The notes below the pieces were generated by a model. The model had not been told where the DNA came from. It made no database searches and worked only from the letters and a program-made list of their open reading frames with translations. Shown here in pieces: positions 34,081 to 45,829 of a DNA stretch of 64,000 nucleotides. The stretch is from Limnanthes douglasii subsp. nivea (Eukaryota; Streptophyta; Magnoliopsida; Brassicales; Limnanthaceae), in the NCBI GenBank assembly GCA_036936605.1, contig JAUPFV010000002.1, positions 125,038,376-125,102,375 of the forward strand, written 5' to 3'. The translations under genes were made by a program, and so were the position numbers. The stretch's first letter is position 1, and the number at the start of each line of letters is the position of its first letter.

Positions 34081-34260
34081 TCCAATTACTTCAAAGATAT
34101 TTTATTTGAATACCGAGGGTATTAAATAGGTGTTTAGTTCATCGGACACTTCAAAGATATTTCATTTGAATGCTGGAGGTGTTAAATAGGTGTTTAGTTT
34201 ATCGGACACTTCACAGATACTTCATTTGAAGGCCGAATGTGTTTAATAGGTGTTTAATTC
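34081..34260. repeat. 60-bp tandem repeat (three copies) in element C spacer
   Basis: Three adjacent 60-bp units (34081-34140, 34141-34200, 34201-34260), each with ACTTCAAAGATATTTCATTTGAA-like and AATAGGTGTTTA phrases. The array lies between the 3' ends of the integrase and the antisense gene. Confidence 0.93.
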
Positions 34261-34506
34261 ATTGTATCTCTTTATATCTACCATAGATCTTTGAAAAAGC
34301 ACAATATAGTATTTATTTAAAACCGGACACCTCATTAAAACCTTCTTGCGCCACCAGGGTATGAAAGAGTATGTCCCCTATTATTTACATTAAAGTATAA
34401 GAAAGTAAATATTTACAAGACGATTTTACTCTGAATACAATATGAGATGCTCAATGTTCCTTGAGTGTTTGGACATGTTCCCTTCTCTGTTTTGAAGTCG
34501 GTACGT

Positions 34507-35470
34507 TCATTGCTTGATTCTTTTACATACCATGTATGGGCCTTCCCAGTTCGGAGCCAGTTTCCCAAATTGTTTCTCATTGGTATGTAGGAAGACTTTT
34601 CTTAAAACTTTTCTCCATATTTGAAAATCTCTTCTTTTCACTTTAGCTGCAAACCTACTTCTCATCAAACCCGGATAATGCGTTGTTCTCAAATGTTCAT
34701 TTACTCTTCTTTCTTCAATAAAGTCCAACTGATTCCTTACTACCATACCATTAGATTGTTCGGAATAGTTTAGTACCCGGAATGAAGGCAGAGTAGCTTA
34801 TATAGGTGTGATCGCATCCATACCATAGACAAGAGCAAAATGAGACTCTTGAGTAACTGTGTGAGGAGTAGTTCGGTAGGCCCACAATACTTCTTGTAAG
34901 TATCTTGGCCATTTTCTTGCAGCTTCTTCAAGTTTCTTTTTCAACCTAGTTAAGATTGTCCGATTAGCAACCTCAACCTGCCTATTTACCTGATGATAGA
35001 AAATGGAAGAAAAATAATGTTGAATTCCAATGGATGTGCAAAATGTCTTCATGTCTTTATTGTCAAAATGCGATCCGTTGTCTGTAGTAATACGTTGGGA
35101 ATTCCATATCTGCAACATATGTTAGATATGATAAACTTTATAAATGCTTTAGAGGTGGTTCCAACTAGTTGAGCAACCTCGACCCATTTAGAGAAATAGT
35201 CTATTGATCCTACGGACGCCATGGGAAGAGGTCTAATTAAATCCAAACCCCATCTATCAAAAAGTATGGGTTTAAATATTGATTCTATGGGAACTGCTGG
35301 CACGTGGATCTCATTCCATATTTTTGGCAAGGATAACATATTCTAACCATATCTTTAGCATCTTCCATTATAGTGGGCAAGTAGTAGCCAGCGAACAAAA
35401 CTCTCATGGTTAAAGCTTTATAACCACAATGTGCTGACCCCTCTCCATCGTGCAATTTATATAAAAAATT
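34507..35470 (-). pseudogene. Integrase of element C
   Basis: Same integrase family as B. The zinc-binding region is degraded near 35460-35330. The core has IDYFSKWVEVAQL (about 35200), TTDNGSHFDNK in a second frame (about 35080), NRQVEVANRTIL, and LWAYRTTPHTVT, with FALVYGMDAITPI ending at 34798. The C-terminal GPY/F module (LAPNWEGPYMVC) is at 34750-34507. Frame changes near 35090 and a stop at 34798 break it. The residues equivalent to the catalytic Asp, Asp and Glu are still present. Confidence 0.87.
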
Positions 35471-35659
35471 TTAGGGGTCATCAAATACTAGGTAGCACAA
35501 GAGAGGTCTAGTAAAGATTTTCTCTCGACACCAGGAAATCACGAGATTTGTATTTCACTTTTTAAGCCAAAGTTTTATCCGAAGGTAAAACTTCATTAGT
35601 AAGGATCCATGGATTGTATACCTCAAATATTTAGATTGTACACCAGATATGTTCATACT

Positions 35660-36265
35660 TTATTCAGTTTCATTCCCCCGAACTGAACTTACGGATGGAC
35701 ATTCTTGCATAAGGATCCATGGATATGCTTCAGAGTAGGCTATAGTAGCTACAGAATCTGCCATAGTATTCTCCGATCTAGAGACATGCTCATACCGAAC
35801 ACTTTTAAAACCCATGGATACTTCTTTCAAGATTTGCAGATACTTTATCAACTGATCTTTTTTAGTTTCAGATTGTCCTTGAGCCTGATGGATAAGTAAT
35901 CGGGATTCACTAACTAACCAGACCCTCTTTGCCCCACACATCTGAGCTAATCTTAAACCGGCTATGGTTGCTTCGTATTCTGATTCATTATTTCATGTCG
36001 TTAACCCGAAACATATAGCTTGGTACATAACATCACCATAAGGGGAGGTTAGACAAATTCCAGCTCCACATCCAATCGTACTAGATCCATCGTCTGTTAG
36101 GATTATCCACTCTTTCTTACACTTGTTTTCTTGAGCTTCTTCATAGGGTTTTTCAGCATGAAATTCCACTAGGAAATTAGCTATAGCTTGAGCCCTGATT
36201 GTATTTCGTACTGTGATGAATGTTCTTGAAAATTCGGCCTCATTTTCCTGGATGCTATTAGCAAT
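35660..36265 (-). pseudogene. Dual RNase H remnant of element C
   Basis: The archaeal-type RNase H is at 36110-35660 (TDDGSS-like start in a broken frame, then CGAKRVWLVSESRLLIHQAQG and SVRYEHVSRSENTMADSV). The DSQ motif reads ESR, so a catalytic acidic residue is changed. Little of the gypsy RNase H is left (36180-36265). Confidence 0.75.
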
Positions 36266-36287
36266 GCCAAGGCTAACGTTTCTAACT

Positions 36288-36544
36288 TCAAATAATTTTT
36301 CCTGCTTCTAACAAACTCTTGCGTATGTAGTACACTGGACGAGGATAATTATCCACTTTCCTTCCTAGTACATCACTCACTGCATACTCTGATACGGCTA
36401 AATACATATGAAGTTGCTCTCCTTGAATGGGTTTGAACAAGGTATTAAGTGATGACAAATGCTTTTTTATTTGTCGAAAGACTTGATCACACTGTGTAGA
36501 CCAATTGAAATTCTTAGTATTTCTCAAAACTTGGAAAATCTGAA
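36288..36544 (-). pseudogene. RT/RNase H connection fragment of element C
   Basis: NFNWSTQCDQVFRQIKKHL and VSDVLGRKVDNYPRPVYYI match B at 12620-12440. The polymerase domain upstream is absent, because the reading ends where the unrelated sequence at 36545 starts. Confidence 0.8.
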
Positions 36545-36841
36545 CACATTTATCCGTAATATTCTACATTTTAAGTTTGACCTACACTCAAGGGACTAGT
36601 GGTGATACAAAAATCTGGGGACTATGGTGACAGGTGACAACCTCTCATGGATCCAAGGATCTGGTGTACTAACTTTATCCAAACGCGATAGTCCAGGGAC
36701 TGTCAATGTACATTTGAAAGTCAATGGAATATCTGCCACCAAATGCGATAGTCGAGGGATAATGTACTGTTCAATGCCTGGTGTCTGAATTAACCTTCAT
36801 ATTTTACCATAATGCCCTTCCAGTAATATCCGACATTATCG
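36545..36841. other. Unidentified segment plus right LTR end of element C
   Basis: 36545-36777 matches neither the internal region nor the LTR of C. It contains two GCGATAGTC phrases (36689 and 36745) and GACTAGTGGTGATAC-like text. From about 36778 (GGTGTCTGAATTA, then AGTAATATCCGACATTATCG) the sequence aligns with the right end of the left LTR (31835-31896). The 5' part of C was therefore lost and replaced before or after insertion. Confidence 0.55.
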
Positions 36842-36846
36842 GTGTA

Positions 36847-37400
36847 TGTTCACGATATTCGGTCAGAAGTGTATTCATTGATAACATATAAGTGTTAGCT
36901 TCATCAAAGCTCGAAATTTACTAATTATTACAAGAAAATTTGACCCATGTTTGATAAGATAAACGCAAATATAACAAGTGAAATTATCAATAAACAAAAC
37001 ATAATATATGAAACCCCATTTGGCGGATACATAAGAGTGTTCTCATACATCAAAATGCACAATATCAAATAAAGTGTTGAAAATGAAATACTTTTATAAA
37101 AATGCAAGGCTAAAGATTTAGCAAGTATACAACCACTATTGTCAGAGATATCATGATTGTATAAATGACAAAAAGATCTTGTAGAAACCAACAACTTTAA
37201 ACAGTATGCAAAAGCATGCCAAAATAACAGTGACAAAGATAAAAATCATAAGGTGAACGACTTAGACAAAATAACACAAATCCACACTAGAGACAACAAC
37301 ATTTGATATTTTGAGTTCATCCAAAACATAGATTCCCCTTTCCTCACAATTTGTCAAAATCACCTTCTAAAGTCGCATATCCTTAACATAAGAATTAGTA
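36847..37400 (-). pseudogene. copia E: GAG-pre-integrase and integrase N-terminal half
   Basis: Read right to left: GIYVLDELK (about 37330), a CHLYNHDISDNSGCILAKS zinc-binding region (37170-37110), then HFYKSISFST, YPPNGVSYIM (about 37015) and KFRALMK (about 36890). These are in the order expected for the GAG-pre-integrase and the first half of a copia integrase. It continues at 25394 once element C is removed. Many stops. Confidence 0.78.
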
Positions 37401-37499
37401 TAAATAAAAATAACTTAGAGACTATAATCACATAATTGAAGTACTGTAGACGAGATTTAAAGTTATACTATTGAATGATAGTTTATTTTTATATTATGT

Positions 37500-38150
37500 T
37501 TGACTGAGTGTTTGATGAACCGCAAGTCGTGCGTTTGTAAGTAGTCAAACCTCTTTGCGGCATATATGTTAGCAACCGAAAGACCGCAATAACAACTTCA
37601 TATTATGCTTCGCTTTTTATGACTAATAAACCAAGATTAATAGAATGTGTTAAGATTTCTCATGTAAGGAATATTAGCTGGAGTTTTGCCCGCGATTCTT
37701 GATTGTTGCATCAACTATTAGTTTGGACTTGTCCAATTGATTCACAAGTTCCTTAGTAGGTACAAGTCTTTCAGACTGAAATTTATTTAATAAGTCTTCC
37801 AAAGCTTAGGATTTAATTTTTCGTATGTGCTTTGAACAAAATATTATATTTTACAGCTGGAGGGACCATATGGTTAGTCTCTTAAACACATCCAACTTGT
37901 ACAAGATGCTTCTCAAAGGGAAGAATGTCCAAAAAATTATTTTGTAGTAGTACGTTATCATCTTTCAAGTTACAACCACCAGTACTAAGGTCAACTTATC
38001 CAGTTGCAATCATCGAGTTTTTACGTCTAGTAAGTATTTACATACATAGTAAATTACATTTTACTCTTTTCCTTCATCTCAGATCATTACAACGATATAC
38101 CATAATCTAAGACCGCTAAGTAAAAATAAAACGACTCTCATGGCTCAAAC
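37500..38150 (-). pseudogene. Dual RNase H of element F
   Basis: FPLRSILYKLDVFKRLTIW (about 37930-37870), preceded by LTLVLVVVTCKM, is the gypsy RNase H. A degraded NEAEYEA-like stretch followed by YMPQ and ARLAVHQTLSQ (37610-37495) is the archaeal-type module. Confidence 0.65.
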
Positions 38151-39000
38151 TTGTTTAATACTTATGGTAAATTTGATATTATGAAATGATTTCTCACCAA
38201 TTGAACTCAATTAGAACTTTCATGACAAGTATTGAAAGAAAGGTTGACATTTCTCTGAAGATATAAAAATGCATCGTTTTAATCTTGCCAATCTTTTTCC
38301 CAATATTTGAATTGTTTTATGTTGTATGAGGGGTCCATGATAGTTAGGCTATAGAATTGACTAAGATCAAATTCAGTGCCATTCTTACTGACCATGAAAC
38401 CAATGAATTTTCTAGATTAAATGCTTAAAGTAATTTTTTTCCATTGAGCTTGAGATTGACTCGTCTGAGGTTGCCAAATATTTCAGATTAGTTAACTATA
38501 TAATCTTTTGTTTATAAATTGGTAACGAGAATTTCATTAATATAGACTTGTAGGTTTCAACCAAGTTGTGGGATAAAAACCTTGTTAGTAAGATGTTGAT
38601 ACATAAATCTGATGTTCTTCCGTCTGAAGAACATTACTTTTTAAAACTACAGTCCTCGTTTCGTTTTAAAAGTTTTATATTCTAGATCATCTTTATAAAT
38701 TCGTATATGATTGTATCTAGATTAGGCATCCATAAATGATATCTTAGATGTGATATCTACAAGCTGGCCGAATTTTGAAAGGGGAAAAGATACTTTGGGC
38801 AGTCTTTGTTAAGTTATATGAAGTCTATGCACATCCATCATTTGTCGTTCTTCTTTTTACTAGAAATGCATTTGTTGTCCAGATCAGGTAATACGAGTCC
38901 CATATGTGGCCTACGATAGTGAGTTTATACACCTCTTCAACAGTGAATTATGTATTTTTTGAGAGTAGGACCGTCATTTTTATTTGATTGACCAAAAATT
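38151..39000 (-). pseudogene. Reverse transcriptase of element F
   Basis: Recognisable by LVETYKSILMKFSLPIYK (the YIDD region, where the first acidic residues appear lost) and SSMEK..NLENSLVSWSVRMAL, the thumb region aligned with KFLGFVISKKGIE in A. Heavily mutated. Confidence 0.55.
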
Positions 39001-39249
39001 GGTGTTGATAGACAAGGTGTGGCATATCATCTCAGACGGGACCCTGGTGACATCATGTGAATTCCAAGAGAACATGTCTAAATTAGATTGTGAAAATTCA
39101 AGTAGTTTTTACCTTACTTATGTTAGTATGTTACAACCAATCTGTAATATCTTGTTTATTTCTATGCATTTGATTTCGACTTCTTTCACTAACTTATTAA
39201 GGTGGGGGCTCTATTGGGTCATTCATATCACCAAGAACGAAAAAATCCC

Positions 39250-41900
39250 TTGTTGATTGCTATTTATCAAGGACGAAGGATACGATGTATCATTCTGTAA
39301 AATTATTATGATTATCCTTTCTCAATCCTACTTTTTCGTTGATTGGGTATCAAATACGTTGATGAACTGTAAAAATCACATTATATATTTGATCCAACCA
39401 TGATATTCCCAAGATTATGTTATAATATGATGAATTTTTTACTATTATGAACAAACATCAAACCGTTTTTTGAAACTCTACTCTCTCAAATGCGACATCA
39501 AACGCTAATTTTCTAACACAAGCATATGCACCAATAAATCCTGTCAAAATCCATTGGGAGAGAATCAAGATAGGAACACCCCTCTTGTTATCTTATATAC
39601 TAATTATAAAGAATGTTGGCAGATATTTTGATGTCATTCAAGAATTGTTTGATTGTTACTCCTACCAATTCTATTGTGATTAGAATAATTTCATTGCAGG
39701 GTGTTCTCACGCCTTGTAAATCATTCCCTGGTGATAGATTTCCAGACCGTCCACGTGTCATTTTGTCAACTTTTAAATATTTCTAGAAATTAGATCTCCA
39801 ACAGTGGTGACTCCAATGATTTGTGTATTAGAATCTAGGTCGAGATATTGTTTTTACTATAGTTTAAGTATTGCATTAGTTTCTAAGGTTCGGTTCATCT
39901 AGTGTTGTTAGAGATTACCTCTCGTGCCTTGGAGGATGATCTTGATCAGTCGATGTGTGTCTTGGTTCTTTTTTGCTCTTAGTCTCAACGAACTTCGAAA
40001 TCTTTCCTTCATTAATCATACTATGCATCTCATCTTACAATTCTCATAAATCCATAATATAATGTCCAATATCATTGTATAACTTATATGATTTGTGTTT
40101 GTATCTGTTATCCTTTGGGGTCTGTAATTTCTATGGCCTTTAGTATGTAAGTATATAGTTAGTATGTCGATAAACTCGATTAAATGTCACTTTGTCGAAC
40201 GTTCTGGTTTCCAATCATTGTTGTTATTTTTGTACTTGCGTATAGGCTTTTTCTCTACCGTCTTGATTGTTTTTCGATATTGTCGAACAATCCATATTAT
40301 TCCCGCAAGCCTCTAGAAGCAGTTCAGAGTTCACCAGGGTCAATTTTAATCGTTTATTGTTTTGTGTTAGGGAATGTTGCAAATGATATGTAGTTAGGGT
40401 TGTTGCATTTCCATTTATCCATGATTTAGAGATCTCTTTAACCCCGATGTGATATTCTAACTTCTTAACCAAGTCTCTGAAGTTGAGTGACTTTTTTTAT
40501 GATGATATTTGATACAGGTTATGGGAGTATTCATTGTCTATAGGTTGTGATCGCCACCAAGTTTTGCGACTTACTTTTCGTATTCACAAACCTCTTAGTA
40601 GATTCTCGTAAAGTCTTTTTGAGTCGATGCTTGGAGTAACCGATATAGTCTATATCTCCCTTGTTACCTTATAATCAGTAAAACGGTCTATGTATATCAT
40701 TCTCACTATCTTGAAATTTTTGATACAACATAAGAGGAAGCTATTGAAACACGTTAAGGCGCTTTCTCAGAAAGTCATTGGGAATACACTACACTTCATC
40801 TCTTTATTCTCACCATCCCGTATTGCATCATCTCGCTTTTAAACTTCTTGATATGATGTTCTAGATATTATTTTCTATTATAAATTTGTATCTTGTGGTG
40901 AAAGAAGTTTAGTGGAAAATCTACATAGAGGATGTTAGGAGACAAATAAGATTATTCGTCCTGTAAATCCTCATCTTTATCCAAGATAACGTCAACCCTA
41001 CTGTTATTCGTTATATATGAGGAGCATATAAGCCTAATAGTTTCTAGGACCTTGTCACTGCTATGTCAAATATGTTGCATCATTTATGTTATGGAACTCT
41101 AGTGAATACCCCTAGGGGTACTGACCATATTATGGGTTCGTTTGACCTTGAGGGTTGTATCATGAGAGGTTCAGTTGAACCCTGTAGGCTTGGGCTGGAA
41201 TATTTTGTTAGCTTCCTTCTATTACGATTGGTGTCTGTATGTATCTTTGGTTCATGTTGAGGCATACTGGTGCATGATTGTGCTTATGGTGATGAAGGGT
41301 GAAGTTGTGTGTTGTTGATTATGCTGAAATTCTAGTCATGACGCCAAAACGTGTGGAAGTCCACAATAGATCCCCAATGAATCTTCCTAGAGGTCTGGTT
41401 GCATTCCAATAAATTTAAGACCTCGTTGATTGCTCGGTTAGAGATTATAATAAGCCTAATGAAAGCTCAGCTGCACTCCAAATAATGTGAGAAACTACTA
41501 GATGCTCAACTGTGACACTTAAGAAGCACATTGCTGGAGATTTGAGTGGAACATCATAAGATATTGATGGACATTTGGTTAAATAGTCGTACCATGTTGT
41601 TGGAGATTTGGTTGGAACGTCGAATGAGTTTGTTGGAGATTATGTTGAAATTATAGTGGTACTGGTGGAAGCTATTGGCCGCTCGACTGGAGCTGAACCG
41701 TTGTCAATAGCGTAACCTGTCTTTCACCAAGCCCATGCCCGAAAGGTCTATGCTCTTGGACTTGCTCCTCTCTTCCTTCACCAACTGGTTTGGAAACAGT
41801 GTTTTACTCTTCCACTTGTTCCTTTTTTTTGTTGACGTCTTCCACTCTAATCGTAGGGTCCTCGACCTGATTCATTTTTTATATTATTAGTTATAGCTTT
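39250..41900 (-). pseudogene. gag-protease of element F
   Basis: The protease end is seen as YNIILG..WL and NVIFTVHQRI (about 39440-39350). The gag tail has RLKLTLVNSELLLEACGNN (40370-40310) and KLYNDIGHYIMDL (about 40080), a decayed finger aligned with the HKDIGHDTNDC of A. The gag N-terminal part (41650-41500) contains imperfect repeats translating to Asn/Gln/Leu-rich text, and 42065-41847 is an acidic linker (EDNDDEEGDN). No intact frame. Confidence 0.55.
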
Positions 41901-42083
41901 CGAGGAAGGAATATTTTGCCTGTTGGTACTTGTCTTGTTCCCTTTCCATAATATGAAGATCGTGGTGTTATCGCCTTCCTCATCATCGTTGTCCTCTGAT
42001 TGTTGAATCCTCAATCTTGGGTGGTTTCCTGTAAAGTTTAAAATTGTTAATGTTCTCTCTTGCATATATCATGTTGCGCCAGT

Positions 42084-42430
42084 TGGTGGATGTTTAAAAT
42101 CAAAACTGCCAAAAATGATGAGAGACCGTCAACTTTTATATTTCTATTGTGTTTTAAATATTTTGATAAAAAATAAAAATAAAATTTTGACAGAATTTCC
42201 ACTGTATTTTTTCAGTGAAATATGTTTATCTTATTTTATTTTGGAAAATAATAAAAATATTTCAAAAAATATAAATATACTTTTTGGGAAATATATATAT
42301 ATATATATTAAAATATCTTTTAATAAAAAAATCAATGATTTTATTTTATTATTCAAATTAAAAAATCATGAAACACATGACTTTTAATTATTAATTTAAG
42401 GTTAGTTATATTTCAAATTTTGTCGAAGAA
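42084..42430 (-). other. Very AT-rich segment, possible 5' LTR of F
   Basis: If the primer-site-like motif at 42075-42081 is real, the LTR of F should begin here. The sequence is mostly A/T with a short (TA)n at 42291-42308. No partner LTR was found, so the call is tentative. Confidence 0.3.
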
Positions 42431-43500
42431 ACTCTCCAAGAATCATCGCCTAAAGTCTCTCATCGGAGACCTCACCGGTCCTTTTCTGAATGCAATGGAT
42501 ACCTCTCTCTCTTTCTTAGATTAATCTTCATTCTCATTTCCCTAGAAGAATTACAACAACATTGATTTCCCTGATGAACCTGGAAACATAAACAGAGACT
42601 TATAAAAAAGTCTTACGCTGAAATCGTTAACTATAAGAAGGAGAATAGCGCATGTAAATATAAATCTGAAGAGATTATCCAGAAATCTAACCATGTTTCG
42701 ATCCAGTATAGTCAAACAATTAAAGATTCATTGGTTCAAGATTCTAAAACAACTCTTATCGGTAAATTTTCCGGTGGCTTGCCAAAGCGATTCTTGCTTA
42801 ATCAGTTTCTATCTTCTTCCAAGTTCAAATGTGATTACAACATACAAATATCGGACTCTCGACACCTTCTGATCTAATTTAACGTTAAAGAATACATTAT
42901 CCTTCTATGGTCTAAAATTTACTGGACAGTAGGTAATACTATAATGAGAATTCTTCGATGGTCACCAGATTTTAACGTTAGATATGAAAATCCCTTATCT
43001 CTAGTTTGGGCAAGAATAAGGAATGTGCTAGAATTCTTATATAATAGCACTGTCATGAGTGACATAGCTTCTGCAATTGGAGTTCCTTACAAAATCATAA
43101 TTCCCAGTAAAAATAGAGCAAACTGAAATGTATGTTTCGCTCTGGTGGAGTTAGATGTGTTTAAGAAGATCCAGTATAATGCTTAGATCGGTTTCAGTAA
43201 CAATGGTGGTTGCTGGCTTTCCTTAAGTTATAATAACTTACCAGATTATTGCAAATTTTGCTTTCACTTGGGCCACAAATAGGAAGATTGCAAGAAATAC
43301 TCTAGAAAGGGAAAAGAAACTCAAAAGATGATAATACAACTACTGTGACAAATGAAGTTATTAACGATAACAAAAAACAACACTACAAATCTATATTGAT
43401 TAAAAAAGATCCAAAGATTAAATCGATCATCATTCAACCAGTTACAAGTTATTATCCTGCTTAGAGGATTATGTTTGAGATACATTAACATTGATTAATA
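42430..43500 (+). pseudogene. L1-type LINE fragment I: ORF1 (DUF4283 plus CCHC knuckle)
   Basis: The ORF1 (gag-like RNA-binding protein) of a plant L1 LINE. It begins with KSYAEIVNYKKE (about 42609), continues through a DUF4283-like region (IMRILRWSPDFN at about 42940, MSDIASAIGVPYK at about 43060) and reaches a CCHC knuckle CKFCFHLGHK.EDC (about 43252-43293, one stop inside). No endonuclease or RT follows, so only the front of the element is present. It resembles the ORF1 of LINE G on the other strand. Confidence 0.78.
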
Positions 43501-45800
43501 GTTACCCTACAATACATTTCTTCTCACTAAACCTCTGTTTTGCTGGCCTCTCCTTGTCTACTGGTTTTTTGTGCTAATGTTTCAGGTACATCAAGACAGG
43601 TCGTGATGATTTCATCTATCTCTGGACCTTTATGTTAAAGCTTGCTTCAGCCTGCATTTCTCGGGTTTTTCGATGCCAAATATGAAGCTGGAAGTCTCAC
43701 CTGAAGATTATAAGTCAACTACAATTTCGATTCTTGGAAGTTTTGAAATAATTTAGAGTAATTAAATCCTAATGGATTCAATCCTCTTTAGCCTTTCTTT
43801 CGATTCAAACTTTTGAAAAAAAAAATGGCACATTGGAGTCAAAATTCAACCGTTAAGCTTGTGCCACGTTCCTTATTCTCTTAATAAAAGTTCTCGATTA
43901 AAAAAATTACCATAAAATAATATTTTATTAGTAATATCATAACTTATTATCTATTTGAAATAGCTGTCTCTTCTAAATCTACTTTTTTGACCTAAATTAT
44001 ATAAATGTTTTGCGAGGGAAAATATATTTGTGACACAGAATGTAAAACGGACCATTTTCTAACTTAGGAAAGCAGATTGAAATGAAAAAAAATCCGAATG
44101 AAACTTTAATGAAAGGTAGAAGTAACGGGGTGGCTTTTGAAAATAGCAAGGGTTGAAGGGGTAAATATAATTATTATCCTCTAACATGAAAACGCAATTT
44201 ACAGGGTGGCAGGGGCCTACAAAGCCAAACATGTGAACTGTCACAAAGAACAACCTGACAGCCAAATCTATTTCTTTATTCCCAAAACGTCCTTCGTTTC
44301 ATTAACGAATTTTATTCGACGCCGTTTCGCGTTGTCTATAAAGTAATGTGTACCACGTCATGATAGCGGATCATGCGTGGCTCAGTCTGAGCCGTTGGAT
44401 ATCGCATGAAATTCTGTATCTGCTGGGCAGTTTAACTCTTCTCTCGCTGGTGAAATTTAGGGAGGACTGTTACTGTTACAGGTCCGGTAGACAGACCAGT
44501 TTTCTTTCTCAGGCTGGTTTTTACATTCTGAAGAATTTGGTCGTCTTGTTTTCTTTTTTTGATCTTTTGCTTTTACTAAAAATGTTTTGAAAAAAAATGT
44601 GGAAAAGTCATTCAACTGAACCTAAACTAACTATTGGGCAATGGCCGATTAAAAAAATGAAACAAGATAGAAGGAAAAGAGGCAACATAATAAGTTTTAA
44701 AAATAAACAACAATGCTTATCGTATGCAGAAAAGACAAGCAAACTTCAACTTTTATGATTTGAGTTTTTGAAACCAAGTGAGACTTGAATCTCACTACAG
44801 AATGTAGACCTTTGCTTTGCTTTTACATAAGTCTAATTTGGGTTCTAAAAATCGAGTCAAACATGACTAAATTTAGTTTGAGAATTTATCAGAAATTTTA
44901 TTATATATTTTTATAAGGCAAGCATAAGTTATTATTGATAAAGCAAAGATACAGAAGGCTCAAACGAGCTTGGCGCTGAAAATTCAACCTGTTTAACTAA
45001 AGGCATAAATATAAAATAGAGCGCTAATTTTAGATTTAAATTTTTTATCTTTCCTGTCAAAACTTAAAAAGCATTTGACTGAATTTTGAATTGCAAGACA
45101 ATGCAAGGAGGTTTGAAACTTACAATAGAGAATCTACCAGGACAAAGATCCCAAAGAAAAAGCGTCAGCATCTCCAAACAAACGAAGGTAAAAATTTCCA
45201 GTTCTTAGCCATCCTCTGTTGATCAAATGTTTGTTTTCACAGGAACAAAGATGCGTCAAGAACACTTGGAGGAGAGACGGACCATTTCCAATGGCCTTAA
45301 GGATACTTAATTTCATGGGTACCATCTTTATATCGCATTGGAGATTCCATCGAGACATGACTTTGGCAAAGTGATGCCAACTAATTCGCATTGATTTCAA
45401 ATGGATTCAAATCATATCAACCCTTATCTCCAGAAAAAGATATTATACATGATTTAGTTCTTTGTTGATATTTTTGATACTTCTAAGATAGATCCCGACC
45501 CATATCATCACCTGAAAACCTGTAAAAAGAAAACTTGAGATGAAAGCATATGCTTGTCAGGTTGAACCTCGAACACTTTAGTTAATGAGAGTATTATATT
45601 TAAGTCAAATAGAATTCAATTTATAAGAAGCTTAGATCAGGTTTCAAGCCTAATATATCCCATACCAATACTTTTAAGTAAAATGATATCAGTTAGCTTG
45701 TTTGGAGCATGTGATTTATCAAAATCAAGCTTAATTTTACACTTGAGGGTCTACTTAGCTACCTAGCCGGCAACCTTGTTTTAATCTCTCTCTCTATATA
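43500..45800. other. Unclassified stretch; GC-richer promoter-like island at 44060-44600
   Basis: No family recognised. 44270-44480 is less AT-rich, with CTATAAAG (about 44334-44341), CCACGTCA and a near-perfect palindrome GGCTCAGTCTGAGCC (44379-44393). A minus-strand frame at 45134-45400 is open for 88 codons but unlike any family I know. A short A-run at 43820-43830 could mark the tail of a retroposed segment. Confidence 0.35.
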
Positions 45801-45829
45801 TATATATATATAAAATGAATAAGCAGCAT

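Larger units (their letters stand above)
25400..36841 (-). mobile_element. Tat-type LTR retrotransposon C, inserted in copia E
   Basis: Flanked by an exact target duplication GTGTA (25395-25399 and 36842-36846). The left LTR begins TGGTGTGGATAATTT, like the right LTR of B (TGGTTTGGTTTATTTT), and is itself interrupted by the MULE. From right to left C retains the end of RT, both RNase H modules and integrase on the minus strand, and an antisense gene on the plus strand. The gag, protease and most of RT are lost. The right LTR is mostly replaced and only its last ~64 bp are recognisable. Confidence 0.87.
24034..37400 (-). mobile_element. Ty1/copia element E, split by element C
   Basis: Minus-strand copia pol in two collinear pieces, 24034-25394 and 36847-about 37400. 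Removing element C (25400-36841) and one copy of its GTGTA target duplication joins the integrase at the YTPQ..NGV motif that copia integrases share. No LTRs of E were found. Its left end is lost at or beyond solo LTR D, and its right end at about 37400-37490 where element F begins. Confidence 0.85.
37490..42089 (-). mobile_element. Decayed Tat-type element F (integrase missing)
   Basis: Read right to left: a primer-site-like TGGCGCA (minus strand, 42075-42081) after an LTR-like end CCACCA, an acidic linker region, gag (about 41100-39850), protease (about 39450-39250), RT (about 38900-38150), gypsy RNase H and archaeal RNase H (to 37500). The order is that of A, B and L, but the sequence is distant from all three. 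Stops occur in every domain. The sequence changes to copia E at about 37490, so the integrase is gone. Confidence 0.7.

Noticed and set aside
36545..36841. A full second LTR of element C
   Set aside because: Only the last 64 bp align with the left LTR; the remainder has no match, so a complete LTR cannot be claimed.
45134..45400. A host gene exon on the minus strand
   Set aside because: Open for 88 codons, but no recognisable family and no splice-supported neighbours; left as unclassified.
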